From positions 1 through 64,000 of the forward strand of contig NZ_JAEFCF010000024.1 in assembly GCF_016405985.1 (NCBI RefSeq): a stretch of DNA of 64,000 nucleotides. Direction: 5' to 3'. The stretch is from Paracoccus sp. IB05. Its GTDB lineage: Bacteria; Pseudomonadota; Alphaproteobacteria; Rhodobacterales; Rhodobacteraceae. The notes beneath the pieces were generated by a model. That model made no database searches. It was not told the origin of the DNA and was given only the letters and a program-made list of their open reading frames with translations. The position numbers and the translations under genes are program-made. Below are positions 33,640-42,754 of the stretch, piece after piece. Positions within the stretch are counted from its first letter, which is position 1; each line of letters begins with the position of its first letter.

Positions 33640-34674
33640 CTACTTATATTCGATCAGCCCGCGTTTGCGACCGCGCGCAAGGTCGCGCAGATAGCCAATC
33701 ACGCCCAGAGCCTCGGGAAACTTGCCCAATACGGTGAAAATGGCGGCTTCGGCACCGAGGCGCCCCTCGCGGCGCCAGGCCCAGGCCAGCCGGAGCATCT
33801 GCAAGGGCCAGATCAGCGCCATGAGCCAGAATGCCGGGTGGATCAGCCCGGCAAGACCCACCACAAGCGGCAGTATCGCGCCCCAGAAAAGTGCGCGCGC
33901 CGTCTCGCGCCGCCAGTGGCGGTCGGGCCCGCGCCCATGCAGGGCCGCGCCTTCGGCAAAGGCGTAACCGGCCCGTTTTGTGCGCCGCCACCATTGCGAC
34001 ACCTGCGTCATCGCCGCGTCATGCAGGGTCATCCCGGCCTCGATCCGCCAGATATGCCCGCCCGCCCGGCGCAGCCGCTGGCACAGCTCCGGCTCTTCGC
34101 CCGCGATCAGATCCTCGCGGAAGCCGCGCACCGACTGGAAATCCCGCAGCCGCATCAGTGCATCCCCGCCGCAGGCCAGCGCCTCGCCGACAGGCGTGTT
34201 CCATTCGCGGTCACAGAGCCGGTTATAGACCGAGGTCTCCGGGTGCCGCTCGCGTCTGCGGCCACAGATCACCACAGCCCCGGGATGGTCGCGAAAGCCC
34301 TGCAGCCCGCGTGCCACCCACCCCGGCACCACCTCGCAATCGCCATCGACGAACTGGACGTAATCGGGCTCTGCGCCCTCTACAACCAGAGCAAGCACAC
34401 CGGCATTGCGCGCCCGCGCCGCTGTGAAGGGGCGCGAAAGGTCAAGCCCGACCACAATCGCCCCCGCCCCCCGCGCCAGCGCCTGCGAACCATCGGTCGA
34501 GCCGCTGTCGACATAGACCAGCCGCCGCACCTGGCCTTTGAGCGAAGCAAGACAGGCGGCAAGCCGGCCCCCCTCATTGCGGCCGATCACCACGGCATCA
34601 ACGACCGGCCCGGGCCGGGCAGACGGATCCCGTCGCGCGGGGATATGAGGAGCATCGGCTGTCATGGCCATCAC
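33640..34674 (-). CDS. GT2 glycosyltransferase with membrane tail
   Basis: 344 aa. An N-terminal GT2 domain with VDAVVIGRNEGGRL, VYVDSGSTDGS (nucleotide site), AARARNAG and FVDGDCEV (DGD metal triplet); then a Cys/Asp-rich part with GGDALMRLRDF and EPELCQRLRRAGG; two membrane helices about 265-300 anchor the enzyme. Similar to family-2 enzymes that add sugars to EPS repeats at the cytoplasmic membrane face. The first ATG at 34674 is used; ATG 34671 and 34665 follow closely. Its gene end meets wecG-like gene end. Confidence 0.8.
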   Translation of the reverse strand: MMAMTADAPHIPARRDPSARPGPVVDAVVIGRNEGGRLAACLASLKGQVRRLVYVDSGSTDGSQALARGAGAIVVGLDLSRPFTAARARNAGVLALVVEGAEPDYVQFVDGDCEVVPGWVARGLQGFRDHPGAVVICGRRRERHPETSVYNRLCDREWNTPVGEALACGGDALMRLRDFQSVRGFREDLIAGEEPELCQRLRRAGGHIWRIEAGMTLHDAAMTQVSQWWRRTKRAGYAFAEGAALHGRGPDRHWRRETARALFWGAILPLVVGLAGLIHPAFWLMALIWPLQMLRLAWAWRREGRLGAEAAIFTVLGKFPEALGVIGYLRDLARGRKRGLIEYK

Positions 34675-35015
34675 GCCTAAGCCCGCCCGGTTTCAGAGTC
34701 AAAGCCCTGTGCAGAGACCGCGACCGCACCTGCCCCGGCCCGAGCGGCAACGGCGTCCCCGCTGCGCCGCCGCGCGGCCGGTAAAGTGGCTGAGATCACG
34801 GCCATTTCCCCCGCGCCGGGGTTTCATTTTTACCCTCCATCTGTTAGGAATGCTCTTCTGGGCGGGGGCCCGGACCCCAGGCTGCATCCTTCAGGCCAGA
34901 CCGGCCCCGGAGGAGATCTCGCAACTGGGACCGGCATCGCGCCTGCCATCCGGCAGGGGATATTAATTCCGGGTCGCAGTCTTGCTGCCGCCCTTCTGTC
35001 GGAACCGGATTACAA
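34675..35015. other. Intergenic, divergent GT2 and BY-kinase genes
   Basis: 341 bp between two divergent EPS genes without a credible coding frame. Promoters for both directions are expected. Sequence is GC-rich until about 34920; a moderately AT-richer stretch (TTTTTACCC near 34830) may be part of a promoter. No dyad strong enough to name. Confidence 0.35.
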
Positions 35016-36005
35016 ATGAGCCGCCACAATATACATGGCCCTTTCGGTTCAAAACCCCTGGATATGGGATTTCCCCTGATGGGCGCAGAAGATGACAACC
35101 AGGATCGCAAAGCCGGGGCCGCCGCGCGTGGCACTGCTGTCTCCCTGTTCAAACCCGGCCATCCGCGCATCAATCTGCCCATCGCGCTTGACCAGCGCAC
35201 CGGGCGCGAGATCTCTATCTCGCCCGCAGTCTTTGCCAGCCCGAACCCGTCGAAAGTCTGGGAATCAATCGGAGAAATCCATGTCGATGCCGCCCGGCTG
35301 ATCAGAAACGGTTTGTTCCTGAAACCGGAACATCACCAGATCACCCGCTATTTCGACATGCTGCGCACCCGCATCGCCCAGGCGATGACCAAGGAAGGCA
35401 TGAGCCGGCTCGCCATCACCTCGCCGCGCGCCGGCTGTGGCAAGAGCTATGTCGCCGCCAATCTCGCGCTGTCGCTGGGCCGGCTGCCCTCGTGCCGGAC
35501 GGTGCTGATGGATCTCGATCTGCGCCAGCCGCGCCTCGCAAGCCTGTTTGCACAAACCCCGTCGCCCCAGCTGCAGGAATTCCTCCAGGGCGAGCAGCCG
35601 CTTGAGGGCCAGTTCCGCCGCATCGGCCCGAACCTTGCGCTGGCGCTGAACAGCGAGCCTGTCGCCCGCCCGGCCGAGACGCTGCAGGATCCGCAGACCA
35701 CCGCCGCGCTGCAATCGGCAAGCGATTTGCTGCAGCCCGATATCCAGCTTTTCGATACGCCGCCTGCGCTGGAATATGACGATATGATTGCGCTGAGCGG
35801 CCAGGTCGATGCGGTGCTTCTGGTGGTGGATGGCACCCGTACCACCGCCGCCGATATCACCGCCTGCGAACGGATGTTCGAGGGCCGCGTGCCGCTGCTC
35901 GCGGTGGTGCTGAACCGGGCACAGGATCGCGGGCTGCTGGCGGGCCAGGGCCTTGCCGACCGCCTGTTCGGGGGCGCAATCAGCCGCTGGTTCGGGCGCG
36001 GCTGA
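35016..36005 (+). CDS. BY-kinase-like ATPase of EPS synthesis
   Basis: 329 aa, MinD/BY-kinase fold (CpsD/CapB-like). Walker A SPRAGCGKSY with Lys143, Walker A' LMDLDLRQP and Walker B QLFDTPP; a later VLLVVDGTRTT strand is typical. These proteins act in the cytoplasm with the Wzz-like partner (next gene, 12 bp downstream) to control chain length and export. There is no tyrosine-rich C-terminal tail (the end is GGAISRWFGRG), and the N-terminal 100 residues are poorly conserved. It may therefore not autophosphorylate on a Tyr cluster. Start ATG 35016 used; ATG 35064 is also possible. Confidence 0.82.
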   Translation: MSRHNIHGPFGSKPLDMGFPLMGAEDDNQDRKAGAAARGTAVSLFKPGHPRINLPIALDQRTGREISISPAVFASPNPSKVWESIGEIHVDAARLIRNGLFLKPEHHQITRYFDMLRTRIAQAMTKEGMSRLAITSPRAGCGKSYVAANLALSLGRLPSCRTVLMDLDLRQPRLASLFAQTPSPQLQEFLQGEQPLEGQFRRIGPNLALALNSEPVARPAETLQDPQTTAALQSASDLLQPDIQLFDTPPALEYDDMIALSGQVDAVLLVVDGTRTTAADITACERMFEGRVPLLAVVLNRAQDRGLLAGQGLADRLFGGAISRWFGRG

Positions 36006-36017
36006 GGAACGATCACA

Positions 36018-37274
36018 ATGGGACATCTGCGCAATATCGAAGATCTTCTGGGCTTTCTGCTGCGGCGCGGCTGGATGATCGCGCTTTGCGCGCTGATCGC
36101 GGTCGTGCTGGCCGCGCTTTACGCCAAGGGCCGCCCCGACAATTATACCGCCTGGGCCTCGATCGAAATCCAGACCGCTCAGGTCCGGGTGCCGGTCGCA
36201 GGACAGCCGGCCGAGGCCGCTCAGGCCTCCGGCTCGGCGCAGCTGGTGCAATCGCTGCAACACCGGCTGACGACGCGGCAGAACCTGGTCGCGATCATTG
36301 AACGGCACGGGCTGTTCAGCGACCTGCCCGCGATGTCGACCGAGGCGAAAGTGACCGCCCTGCGCGCGGCGATCCGCTTTGACACGGTCGAGGTTTCGGG
36401 CGACCCCGCCTATGGCCAGCCGACCCAGGTCTCGGCGGTGGTGATCAGCACGACCTTCGGCGATGCCGATAATGCGGCGCGGATCGCCAATGATCTGGCG
36501 CAAAGCGTGGTGGATCTCTCTGCTTCGGGCCAGCTGGCGCGGGCACGCGAAAGCTACACCTTCCATTCCGACCGGCTGGCGGTTCTGAACACCGAGATCC
36601 AGGCGCAGGAGGCGAAGATCATCTCCTGGCGCAATGCAAATGCCGAAATGCTGCCGCCGGTATCGGCGACGCGGCGCGAAGAACTGACCACCATCGAGAC
36701 CGATCTGCGCGGGCTCGACCGCGATCTGCTGCTGGTCGATGAGGAGCGCCGCCGCATCTCGGCGCGCGAGACGCTGCGCCCGACCGACCGGCAGCGGCTG
36801 CGCGAACTGGATGACCAGACCACGCTGATCGCGGGGCAGCAAGCGGCGCTGAAAACCCGCGCCGCCGGCATCGAAGCCGGGCTCACGGGCGTTGCGGTGG
36901 CGGAGCGCGGTCTCGCGGATCTCGAGCGGGACCTTGGTCAGATCCAGCGCAATTTCGACCAGGCCTCGGATGCGCTGGCCGAAGCCGATTCTCAGGTGCG
37001 GCTGGCCGAACGCCAGCAGGGCGAACGTTTCGGCATTCTCGACCGCGCCATCACGCCCGAACATCCCGATGGCCCCCGCCGCAAGATGTTCGTGGCGGCG
37101 GGGGCGATTGCGGGGCTGCTCGGCGGGCTGATCCTTGCCTTCCTGCTGGACCTGCTGAGGCCGGTGATCCGCACGTCGGCGCAGATGGAACGCGAACTCG
37201 GTCTGCGCCCGATCATTGCCTTGCCGGACATCCACCCTAGCGGCCATCACAAGCGGGCCAGCGCATCCGGGTGA
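36018..37274 (+). CDS. Wzz/GumC-like chain-length determinant
   Basis: 418 aa. Membrane helices near 17-36 and 352-376 flank a long periplasmic coiled-coil region (about 60-340) with repeated heptads of Ala/Glu/Arg; the N-terminal part has the Wzz-type pattern NIEDLLGFLLRRGW. The C-terminal cytoplasmic end is about 40 residues. Polysaccharide co-polymerase, likely to set EPS length together with the adjacent ATPase and the Wzy-type enzyme. It starts 12 bp after the ATPase gene. Confidence 0.88.
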   Translation: MGHLRNIEDLLGFLLRRGWMIALCALIAVVLAALYAKGRPDNYTAWASIEIQTAQVRVPVAGQPAEAAQASGSAQLVQSLQHRLTTRQNLVAIIERHGLFSDLPAMSTEAKVTALRAAIRFDTVEVSGDPAYGQPTQVSAVVISTTFGDADNAARIANDLAQSVVDLSASGQLARARESYTFHSDRLAVLNTEIQAQEAKIISWRNANAEMLPPVSATRREELTTIETDLRGLDRDLLLVDEERRRISARETLRPTDRQRLRELDDQTTLIAGQQAALKTRAAGIEAGLTGVAVAERGLADLERDLGQIQRNFDQASDALAEADSQVRLAERQQGERFGILDRAITPEHPDGPRRKMFVAAGAIAGLLGGLILAFLLDLLRPVIRTSAQMERELGLRPIIALPDIHPSGHHKRASASG

Positions 37275-37638
37275 GGACGACCTGCAACGACGACAAGGCA
37301 ACTCCGCCCCGCCGGTTACACCGGCGCTTTGTGTCGCGGGGGGTTTGGGTCGCAGATATATCTGAGCGCAGCGCGAGCCGGCCACGCGGCTGGCCGCGCT
37401 TTTGCACCTCGCGGCACAGAACCGGACATCTCCTTCGCCTCTCGGCATAGCCCTGACCAGGCTCCGGAGCGTCAATGTCAGGACGCCGACCATGGAAATG
37501 CCACTTGTCCGGGAGGTCCACCGAACTTGCAGCTTCGGCCTTCAGAACCGGTCTGTTCCGGCCCCATGAGATTGACCGCGCTATGGTCTTAATCTGAGGC
37601 AGCTGCACCTGCGGTTCACGCGACCGGCAGCAGGCGAT
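37275..37638. other. Intergenic stretch, possible element remnant
   Basis: 364 bp without a recognisable gene between the Wzz-like gene and the hairpin at 37639. Short open frames on both strands lack codon bias and family resemblance. The base composition and scattered dyads might be the end of a decayed insertion element, but I cannot identify terminal repeats. Confidence 0.3.
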
Positions 37639-37666
37639 TTTTTACGGGGCGAACGCCCCGTAAAAA
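37639..37666. repeat. Perfect 12-bp palindrome with 4-nt loop
   Basis: TTTTTACGGGGC-GAAC-GCCCCGTAAAAA. The U-run comes before and the A-run after the stem in either direction, so it is not a standard intrinsic terminator; it lies 12 nt past the stop codon of the ExoY-like gene (37679). Confidence 0.75.
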
Positions 37667-37678
37667 GGCATCCGTGTG

Positions 37679-38389
37679 TCAGCAGCCGGTGCCGCGCAGA
37701 ACCACGCTCACAGTCCGCGCCAGAATGCCAAGGTCAGTCACCAGCGAAAGCTGTTCCTCATAGACCGCATCATATTCCGCCCGCGCCTCAAAGGTCGTGC
37801 GGTTGCGGCCGGCGGTCTGCCAGTAGCCGGTCACCCCCGGGCGCAGCGCATAATAGGCGGTGCCGGGATAGAGCTCGCGCTGGTTCAGCATCATCGGCCT
37901 TGGGCCGACAAGGCTCATATTGCCGATGAAGACATTCCAGAGCTGCGGCAGTTCATCCAGCGACGAGCGACGCAGGAAATGGCCGAACCGGGTGACGCGC
38001 GGGTCGTTGCGCAGCTTTTGGGTGCTGTCCCATTCTGCGCGCGCCGCAGGATTGACCGCAAGCCAGGCCTCCAGCCGCTCATCCGCATCGACCACCATCG
38101 AGCGCAGCTTCCACATCCGGAACGAACGCCCGCCTTTGCCGATCCGCATCTGGCTGTAGAAGGGGCTGCCGCCATCGCGCGCCACAAGGATCGCCAGCAC
38201 GACAATCACCGGCACAATAATCGGCACCGCCGCCAGAATGGCGAACAGATCCAGCGCCCGTTTGAAAGCGCGGCGATAGACGCCGCCACGGGCGGGCAGG
38301 TTCAACACCGGCTCGCCTTTGTCAGAAACTTTCCGCAACAATGGCGCCGCGCCCGCTGCCCCGGCGGTTTTTGCTGAAATGATTGACAT
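37679..38389 (-). CDS. ExoY/WbaP-type initiating sugar transferase
   Basis: 236 aa bacterial sugar transferase, which puts the first sugar-1-phosphate (often galactose or glucose) on undecaprenyl phosphate. An N-terminal helix about 47-67 and the cytoplasmic catalytic part with GKGGRSFRMWKLRSMVVDADE, RFGHFLRRSSLDELPQLWNVF, and SLVGPRPMML and RPGVTGYWQTAGRNRTTFE motifs. The lack of the long multi-helix N-terminus means the ExoY/short form. It is the expected starter for repeat-unit assembly in this locus. The upstream region (38390-38861) has spaced direct repeats. Confidence 0.92.
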   Translation of the reverse strand: MSIISAKTAGAAGAAPLLRKVSDKGEPVLNLPARGGVYRRAFKRALDLFAILAAVPIIVPVIVVLAILVARDGGSPFYSQMRIGKGGRSFRMWKLRSMVVDADERLEAWLAVNPAARAEWDSTQKLRNDPRVTRFGHFLRRSSLDELPQLWNVFIGNMSLVGPRPMMLNQRELYPGTAYYALRPGVTGYWQTAGRNRTTFEARAEYDAVYEEQLSLVTDLGILARTVSVVLRGTGC

Positions 38390-38861
38390 TGTCAGCGTTC
38401 GATCAACAAATTTGGCAAACGAGGCACAGCACAGAACCCCCGGGTGACGATTTTCACCGTCGCCACATCAAAATTTGGCAGAACTTCAAACCACATCTTC
38501 AGCACCCGGTCAGAATGCCCCCAAGGACCATTTTACCCGATGCGGAAGGGGCGCGAAAAGCATGATCGCCATGCGTTCACCACAATTCCGACGCAATTCA
38601 AAGAATTTTTGCCAGATCCAGGGGATCAGCTCCTGGCTTCGGGCCGAAAATGCCATGATCTGGCCCGGAATGGCCCCGCGAAGGACACAAAGACCCAGGC
38701 GCAGCGCGGCGCGATTCGGGCCCGCCTGCCACCGCAATGCTTGCAGGCATTCAGCAAGGCGCGCGAAAACTCCCGAAATATTGTTTCGTATTCTACTACA
38801 ATCCGCAAGATCTGGCCGTTATCCCTGTGGCAGCAGACGGATCGGATCCCCGCGCGATTTG
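38390..38861. promoter_or_regulatory. ExoY upstream region with spaced repeats
   Basis: 472 bp with no supported gene. AAATTTGGCA occurs at 38408-38417 and again at 38471-38480, 63 bp apart (about six turns of the helix), in direct orientation. The first lies within TTTGGCAAA, a short dyad. Both are upstream of the minus-strand ExoY-like gene (start 38389). Regulatory role inferred. Confidence 0.4.
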
Positions 38862-39050
38862 TCAGGCGCCGCTGGCGTCCGGTTCTTCCTCCCAGCGGCC
38901 TGCACGTAAAAAAACCAGCGCCATCAGAGAGGTAGCCCCTGCCCCGGCATAGAAGAGCAGCCAGGCCAGAGGCGGGTGTCCCGCCAGGACCGACAGGCCG
39001 AGCGCGAGGCCAGAAACCAGAACCGAGACCGAGAGATATCCTGCTATCAT
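38862..39050 (-). CDS. Small membrane protein, 62 aa
   Basis: Starts at ATG 39050 (MIAGYLSVSVLVSGL), with GGGGA a few bases upstream; a longer 99-codon frame begins at 39161 with a Cys/Arg-rich segment that does not look like protein. The product has two hydrophobic helices (about 4-22 and 25-46) and an acidic end (WEEEPDASGA). No family recognised. It lies alone between the ExoY gene's control region and rmlA. Confidence 0.5.
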   Translation of the reverse strand: MIAGYLSVSVLVSGLALGLSVLAGHPPLAWLLFYAGAGATSLMALVFLRAGRWEEEPDASGA

Positions 39051-39244
39051 ATGTCCCCGCTGCTTACATTTCCTGCAACGCGGCATGTCCCGACCTGGGG
39101 CCGCGGTTATTGTCCCCCAGAACAGCGCAGTGTCAGGGGTTTTACAAGGATTGCCGCGCAACAGGTTAACAATGACCTAATGTTGCGCAGAAAAAACACA
39201 GGACCGGCCGATCGGCTGCCCGGGACCTTAATCGGAGGGGGACT

Positions 39245-40129
39245 TCAGTCGGCGGGCAGCTCTGACAGATAGCGGCCATAATCGTTCTTGCCGAAGAGTT
39301 TGGCCCGCGCGGCCAGTTGCGCCGCGTCGATCCAGCCCTGGCGGAAGGCGATTTCATCGGGCGAGCCCACTTGCAGACCCTGCCGCAGCGTCAGCGTGCG
39401 CACGAAATTCCCCGCATCGAGCAGGCTGCCATGGGTGCCGGTGTCAAGCCAGGCATAGCCGCGCCCCATCCGCTCGACCCGTAGCGTGCCCTCGGCCCGG
39501 TAGATCTCCAGCAGATCCGCAATCTCCAGCTCGCCGCGCGCGGATGGCTTCACCCGCGCCGCAAGTTCCGATGCCCGACCGTCGAGGAAATACAGCCCGG
39601 TCACCGCGAAATTCGACGGCGGATTGGCCGGTTTTTCGATGATCGCCCGCACATTGCCGTCGCGGTCGAAATCCACCACGCCGTAGCGTTCCGGGTCAGA
39701 GACGTGATAGCCGAACACCGTACCGCCGGCCTCGCGCGCAGATGCCGCCGCCAGCACTTCCGGCAGGCCGTGGCCGAAAAAGATATTGTCACCCAGCACC
39801 ATCGCCGAAGGCGCGCCACCGAGGAAGTCTTCGGCCAGCAGATAGGCCTGAGCCAGGCCATCGGGCGAAGGCTGGGTGATCCAGGTCAGCGACAGCCCCC
39901 ATTGACTGCCATCGCCCATCAGCCGCTGGAACTGCGTCTGGTCCTCCGGCGTGGTGATGATCGCGATCTCACGGATGCCGCCCAGCATCAGCACCGAGAG
40001 CGGATAATAGATCATCGGCTTGTCATAAAGCGGCAGCAGCTGCTTTGAGACGCCCATGGTGATCGGATAGAGCCGCGTGCCCGAACCGCCCGCCAGAATG
40101 ATACCCTTGCGTTTCACGGCCTGTGTCAT
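39245..40129 (-). CDS. rmlA: Glucose-1-phosphate thymidylyltransferase
   Basis: 294 aa. First step of dTDP-L-rhamnose synthesis: dTTP plus glucose-1-phosphate to dTDP-glucose. Signature GGSGTRLYPITMGVSKQLLP begins the Rossmann-like domain; other RmlA segments: YYPLSVLMLGGIREIAII, LGDNIFFGHG (metal-binding Asp), GYAWLDTGTHGSLLDAGNFV. Length is normal. It is the last of four overlapping genes rmlC-rmlB-rmlD-rmlA; its ATG overlaps the rmlD stop by 4 nt. Confidence 0.96.
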   Translation of the reverse strand: MTQAVKRKGIILAGGSGTRLYPITMGVSKQLLPLYDKPMIYYPLSVLMLGGIREIAIITTPEDQTQFQRLMGDGSQWGLSLTWITQPSPDGLAQAYLLAEDFLGGAPSAMVLGDNIFFGHGLPEVLAAASAREAGGTVFGYHVSDPERYGVVDFDRDGNVRAIIEKPANPPSNFAVTGLYFLDGRASELAARVKPSARGELEIADLLEIYRAEGTLRVERMGRGYAWLDTGTHGSLLDAGNFVRTLTLRQGLQVGSPDEIAFRQGWIDAAQLAARAKLFGKNDYGRYLSELPAD

Positions 40130-40980
40130 ACTGCCAGCTCCTTCAGAACCTCATCAAGCCCGGCCCGCCAGTCGGGGCGCGGGATGCCGAATGCCGCCTC
40201 CAGCGCCGAACAGTCCAGCCGCGAATTCAGCGGCCGCTGCGCCGGGGTCGGGTAATCGCGGGTCGGGATGCCTTCGATGCGGCAGGACAGACCGGCACGG
40301 GTCATGATCTCGCGTGCGAAATCCGCCCAGCTCGCATCTGGCATGCCGGAAAAATGATGCGTGCCGCCCGGGGCACCCGCCTTCATCGCCAAAGCTGCCG
40401 TCAAAAGCGCATCAGCAATCGCTGCCGCAGGGGTCGGGCCGCCATGCTGATCGGCCACGACCTTCAGCAGGTCACGCTCACGGCCCAGCCGCAGCATGGT
40501 CTTCACGAAATTCGCACCATGGGCCGAGAACACCCAGGAGGTGCGCAGGATCAGATGCTGGCCGCCGGCGGCGCGCACGCCCTCCTCACCTTTCAGCTTT
40601 GAGCGACCATAGGCGCCGAGCGGTGCGACCGGATCTTCGGGGCGGAAGGGACGGTCACCCTGGCCCGAAAAGACGTAATCGGTCGAGATATGCAGAAAGG
40701 GGATCTGCGCTTTCGCGCAGGCTTCGGCCATTGCGGTGGGCGCGTCCCCATTGACCACGCTCGCCAGCGCCTCCTCGCTTTCGGCCTTGTCGACCGCGGT
40801 CCAGGCCGCGGCATTGATCACCGCCTCGGTCCGCCCGTCGGCAATCGCGGCCGCGCAAGAGGCCGGATCCGCGAGATCCGCGTGATCGCGGCCCAGGAAC
40901 ACCGCCTGAACCCCCGCCGGCAGGCGGCGCTGCAATTCCGTCGCGACCTGGCCGGTTTTTCCGAAAACGAGCAGCTTCAT
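40126..40980 (-). CDS. rmlD: dTDP-4-dehydrorhamnose reductase
   Basis: 284 aa short-chain dehydrogenase that makes dTDP-L-rhamnose with NAD(P)H in the last step of the pathway. Rossmann motif [40 protein letters not shown] and the catalytic YGRSK (YxxxK). ATG overlaps rmlB stop by 4 nt. Confidence 0.95.
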   Translation of the reverse strand: MKLLVFGKTGQVATELQRRLPAGVQAVFLGRDHADLADPASCAAAIADGRTEAVINAAAWTAVDKAESEEALASVVNGDAPTAMAEACAKAQIPFLHISTDYVFSGQGDRPFRPEDPVAPLGAYGRSKLKGEEGVRAAGGQHLILRTSWVFSAHGANFVKTMLRLGRERDLLKVVADQHGGPTPAAAIADALLTAALAMKAGAPGGTHHFSGMPDASWADFAREIMTRAGLSCRIEGIPTRDYPTPAQRPLNSRLDCSALEAAFGIPRPDWRAGLDEVLKELAV

Positions 40981-42026
40981 GCCTTAACCCCCAGCCGCTC
41001 GCCCACGCCCTGCCGCGCCAGCAGCGGCTGCCACCAGGCCTCATTGGCGAGATACCAGTCGACGGTGCGCTCCAGCCCCTCTTCGACGGTGACCGAGGGC
41101 CGCCAGCCAAGTTCCTCGCGAATGCGGGAGGGATCAATGGCATAACGCGCATCATGGCCGGGGCGATCGGTCACGAAAGTGATCTGATCGCTGTAAGACC
41201 CCGCCCCTTTCGGGCGTTTGCGGTCAAGGATGGCGCAAAGCGTCTGCACCAGTTCCAGATTGGTGCGCTCATTCTCGCCGCCGATATTATAGCTGCGGTT
41301 CAGCTGGCCTTTCTCGACAACCAGCAGCAGCGCATCGGCGTGATCCTCGACATAGAGCCAGTCGCGGATATTCGAGCCATCGCCATAGATCGGCAGCGGT
41401 TTGCCGGCCAAAGCGTTCAGGATGATCACCGGGATCAGCTTTTCCGGGAAATGGAACGGGCCGTAATTGTTCGAGCAATTGGTCAGTACCACCGGCAGGC
41501 CGTAAGTCTCGGCCCAGGCGCGCACCAGATGATCCGAGGCCGCTTTCGATGCCGAATAGGGCGAGCGCGGATCATAGGCGGTCTCTTCGGTGAATTTCAC
41601 CGCAGGATCGCGCGGCAGCGAGCCGAAGACTTCATCGGTCGAAATATGGTGAAACCGGAAAGACGCAGGCTTGCCGGCGCGCGTCCACCAGGCCCGCGCG
41701 GCCTCGAGCATGTTATAGGTGCCGGTGATATTCGTTTCGACGAAATCCCCCGGCCCGTCGATCGAGCGGTCAACATGGCTTTCCGCCGCCAGATGCATCA
41801 CCGCATCGGGCTGATGCGCGTCGAAAATCCGGTCAAGCGCCGCCCGGTCCCTTATATCGGCCTGTTCAAAGGCATAAAGCGGGCTGTTGCCGACCGAGGC
41901 GACATTTTCCAGGCAGGCCGCATAGGTCAGCGCATCGACATTCACGATGCTGTGCCCGCGCGAGACCGCCAGCCGCACCACGGCGGATCCGATGAACCCC
42001 GCGCCTCCGGTCACGAGAAGCTTCAT
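40977..42026 (-). CDS. rmlB: dTDP-glucose 4,6-dehydratase
   Basis: 349 aa. Rossmann motif [13 protein letters not shown], conserved [21 protein letters not shown], catalytic [12 protein letters not shown] (Tyr-x-x-x-Lys), and the [14 protein letters not shown] motif of RmlB. Converts dTDP-glucose to the 4-keto-6-deoxy intermediate using bound NAD. Same operon, 4-nt overlaps with rmlC and rmlD. Confidence 0.96.
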   Translation of the reverse strand: MKLLVTGGAGFIGSAVVRLAVSRGHSIVNVDALTYAACLENVASVGNSPLYAFEQADIRDRAALDRIFDAHQPDAVMHLAAESHVDRSIDGPGDFVETNITGTYNMLEAARAWWTRAGKPASFRFHHISTDEVFGSLPRDPAVKFTEETAYDPRSPYSASKAASDHLVRAWAETYGLPVVLTNCSNNYGPFHFPEKLIPVIILNALAGKPLPIYGDGSNIRDWLYVEDHADALLLVVEKGQLNRSYNIGGENERTNLELVQTLCAILDRKRPKGAGSYSDQITFVTDRPGHDARYAIDPSRIREELGWRPSVTVEEGLERTVDWYLANEAWWQPLLARQGVGERLGVKA

Positions 42027-42592
42027 GCTTTCACCTCATAGCGGAAGGGGCGGCCCGCATCTTTCAACAGCGGCGCGGCCTGGTCTTTGTCTGACAAAAC
42101 CGGCGGCGCGCCGTCGAGGCCCCAGTCAATCCCGATCTCCGGATCATCCCAGCGGACGGCGCCGTCGCAGTCGGGCGCGTAGAAATCGGAACATTTATAT
42201 TGCACCTCGACATCCGGGGTCAGGGTGACAAAGCCATGCAAAAAGCCCTGCGGGATCAGGAGCTGGCGCCCGTTTTCCGCCGACAGCTCTTCGGCAACCC
42301 ATTGGCCAAAGCGGGGCGAGCCTTCGCGGAAATCCACCGCCACATCAAGGATCGCGCCGCGGGTGCAGCGCACCAGCTTGTCCTGGGCATGGGGGGAGGA
42401 CTGGTAATGCAGCCCGCGCAAAGTGCCTTTGGCGGCGGAAAAGGAATGGTTGTCCTGCACCCAGTCAATATCGATCCCGGCCTCTTTCATCCGAAGCGCA
42501 TTGAATGTCTCGGTGAACCAGCCCCGCGCATCGCCAAAACGGCGCGGCGTCAGCAGGAGGACTTCGGGAAGGGCGGTGGCTTCGGTCTGCAT
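42023..42592 (-). CDS. rmlC: dTDP-4-dehydrorhamnose 3,5-epimerase
   Basis: 189 aa from ATG 42592, which fits the family; an open frame continues to 42745 but the extra 51 residues match nothing of RmlC. Cupin-fold epimerase. Conserved: [18 protein letters not shown] (catalytic His), [44 protein letters not shown]. First gene of the rml operon; upstream lies a triple direct repeat. Confidence 0.94.
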   Translation of the reverse strand: MQTEATALPEVLLLTPRRFGDARGWFTETFNALRMKEAGIDIDWVQDNHSFSAAKGTLRGLHYQSSPHAQDKLVRCTRGAILDVAVDFREGSPRFGQWVAEELSAENGRQLLIPQGFLHGFVTLTPDVEVQYKCSDFYAPDCDGAVRWDDPEIGIDWGLDGAPPVLSDKDQAAPLLKDAGRPFRYEVKA

Positions 42593-42610
42593 CTGGCTGG
42601 TCTTCCTCAG

Positions 42611-42660
42611 GGGTCGCAATCGGGTCGGGTCGCAATCAGGTCCGGGTCGCAATCGGGCGT
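42611..42660. repeat. Three direct repeats of a ~17-bp unit upstream of rmlC
   Basis: GGGTCGCAATCGGGTC (42611-42626), GGGTCGCAATCAGGTCC (42627-42643), GGGTCGCAATCGGGCGT (42644-42660). The common core GGGTCGCAATC occurs three times, spaced 16-17 bp, 19 bp before the rmlC start codon. Confidence 0.8.
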
Positions 42661-42754
42661 CGTCATCAACGGGCATTGCCCCTTCATAAGCCCCGCGCCG
42701 CCTGTCACAAGTGCCGCAGCTTTCGGGGCGCGGAAAAGCCCGCATCCGTCATAT

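Noticed and set aside
35265-37493. A 742-codon open frame antisense to the BY-kinase and Wzz-like genes
   Set aside because: Low-complexity Arg/Ala/Gln composition; both sense genes have convincing family motifs.
37275-37638. Possible insertion-sequence remnant between the Wzz-like and ExoY-like genes
   Set aside because: No transposase motif, terminal repeats or target duplication could be found; it stays an intergenic region.
37639-37666. Intrinsic terminator of the ExoY-like gene
   Set aside because: The stem is perfect but the A/U runs have the wrong polarity on both strands, so I list it as a palindrome only.
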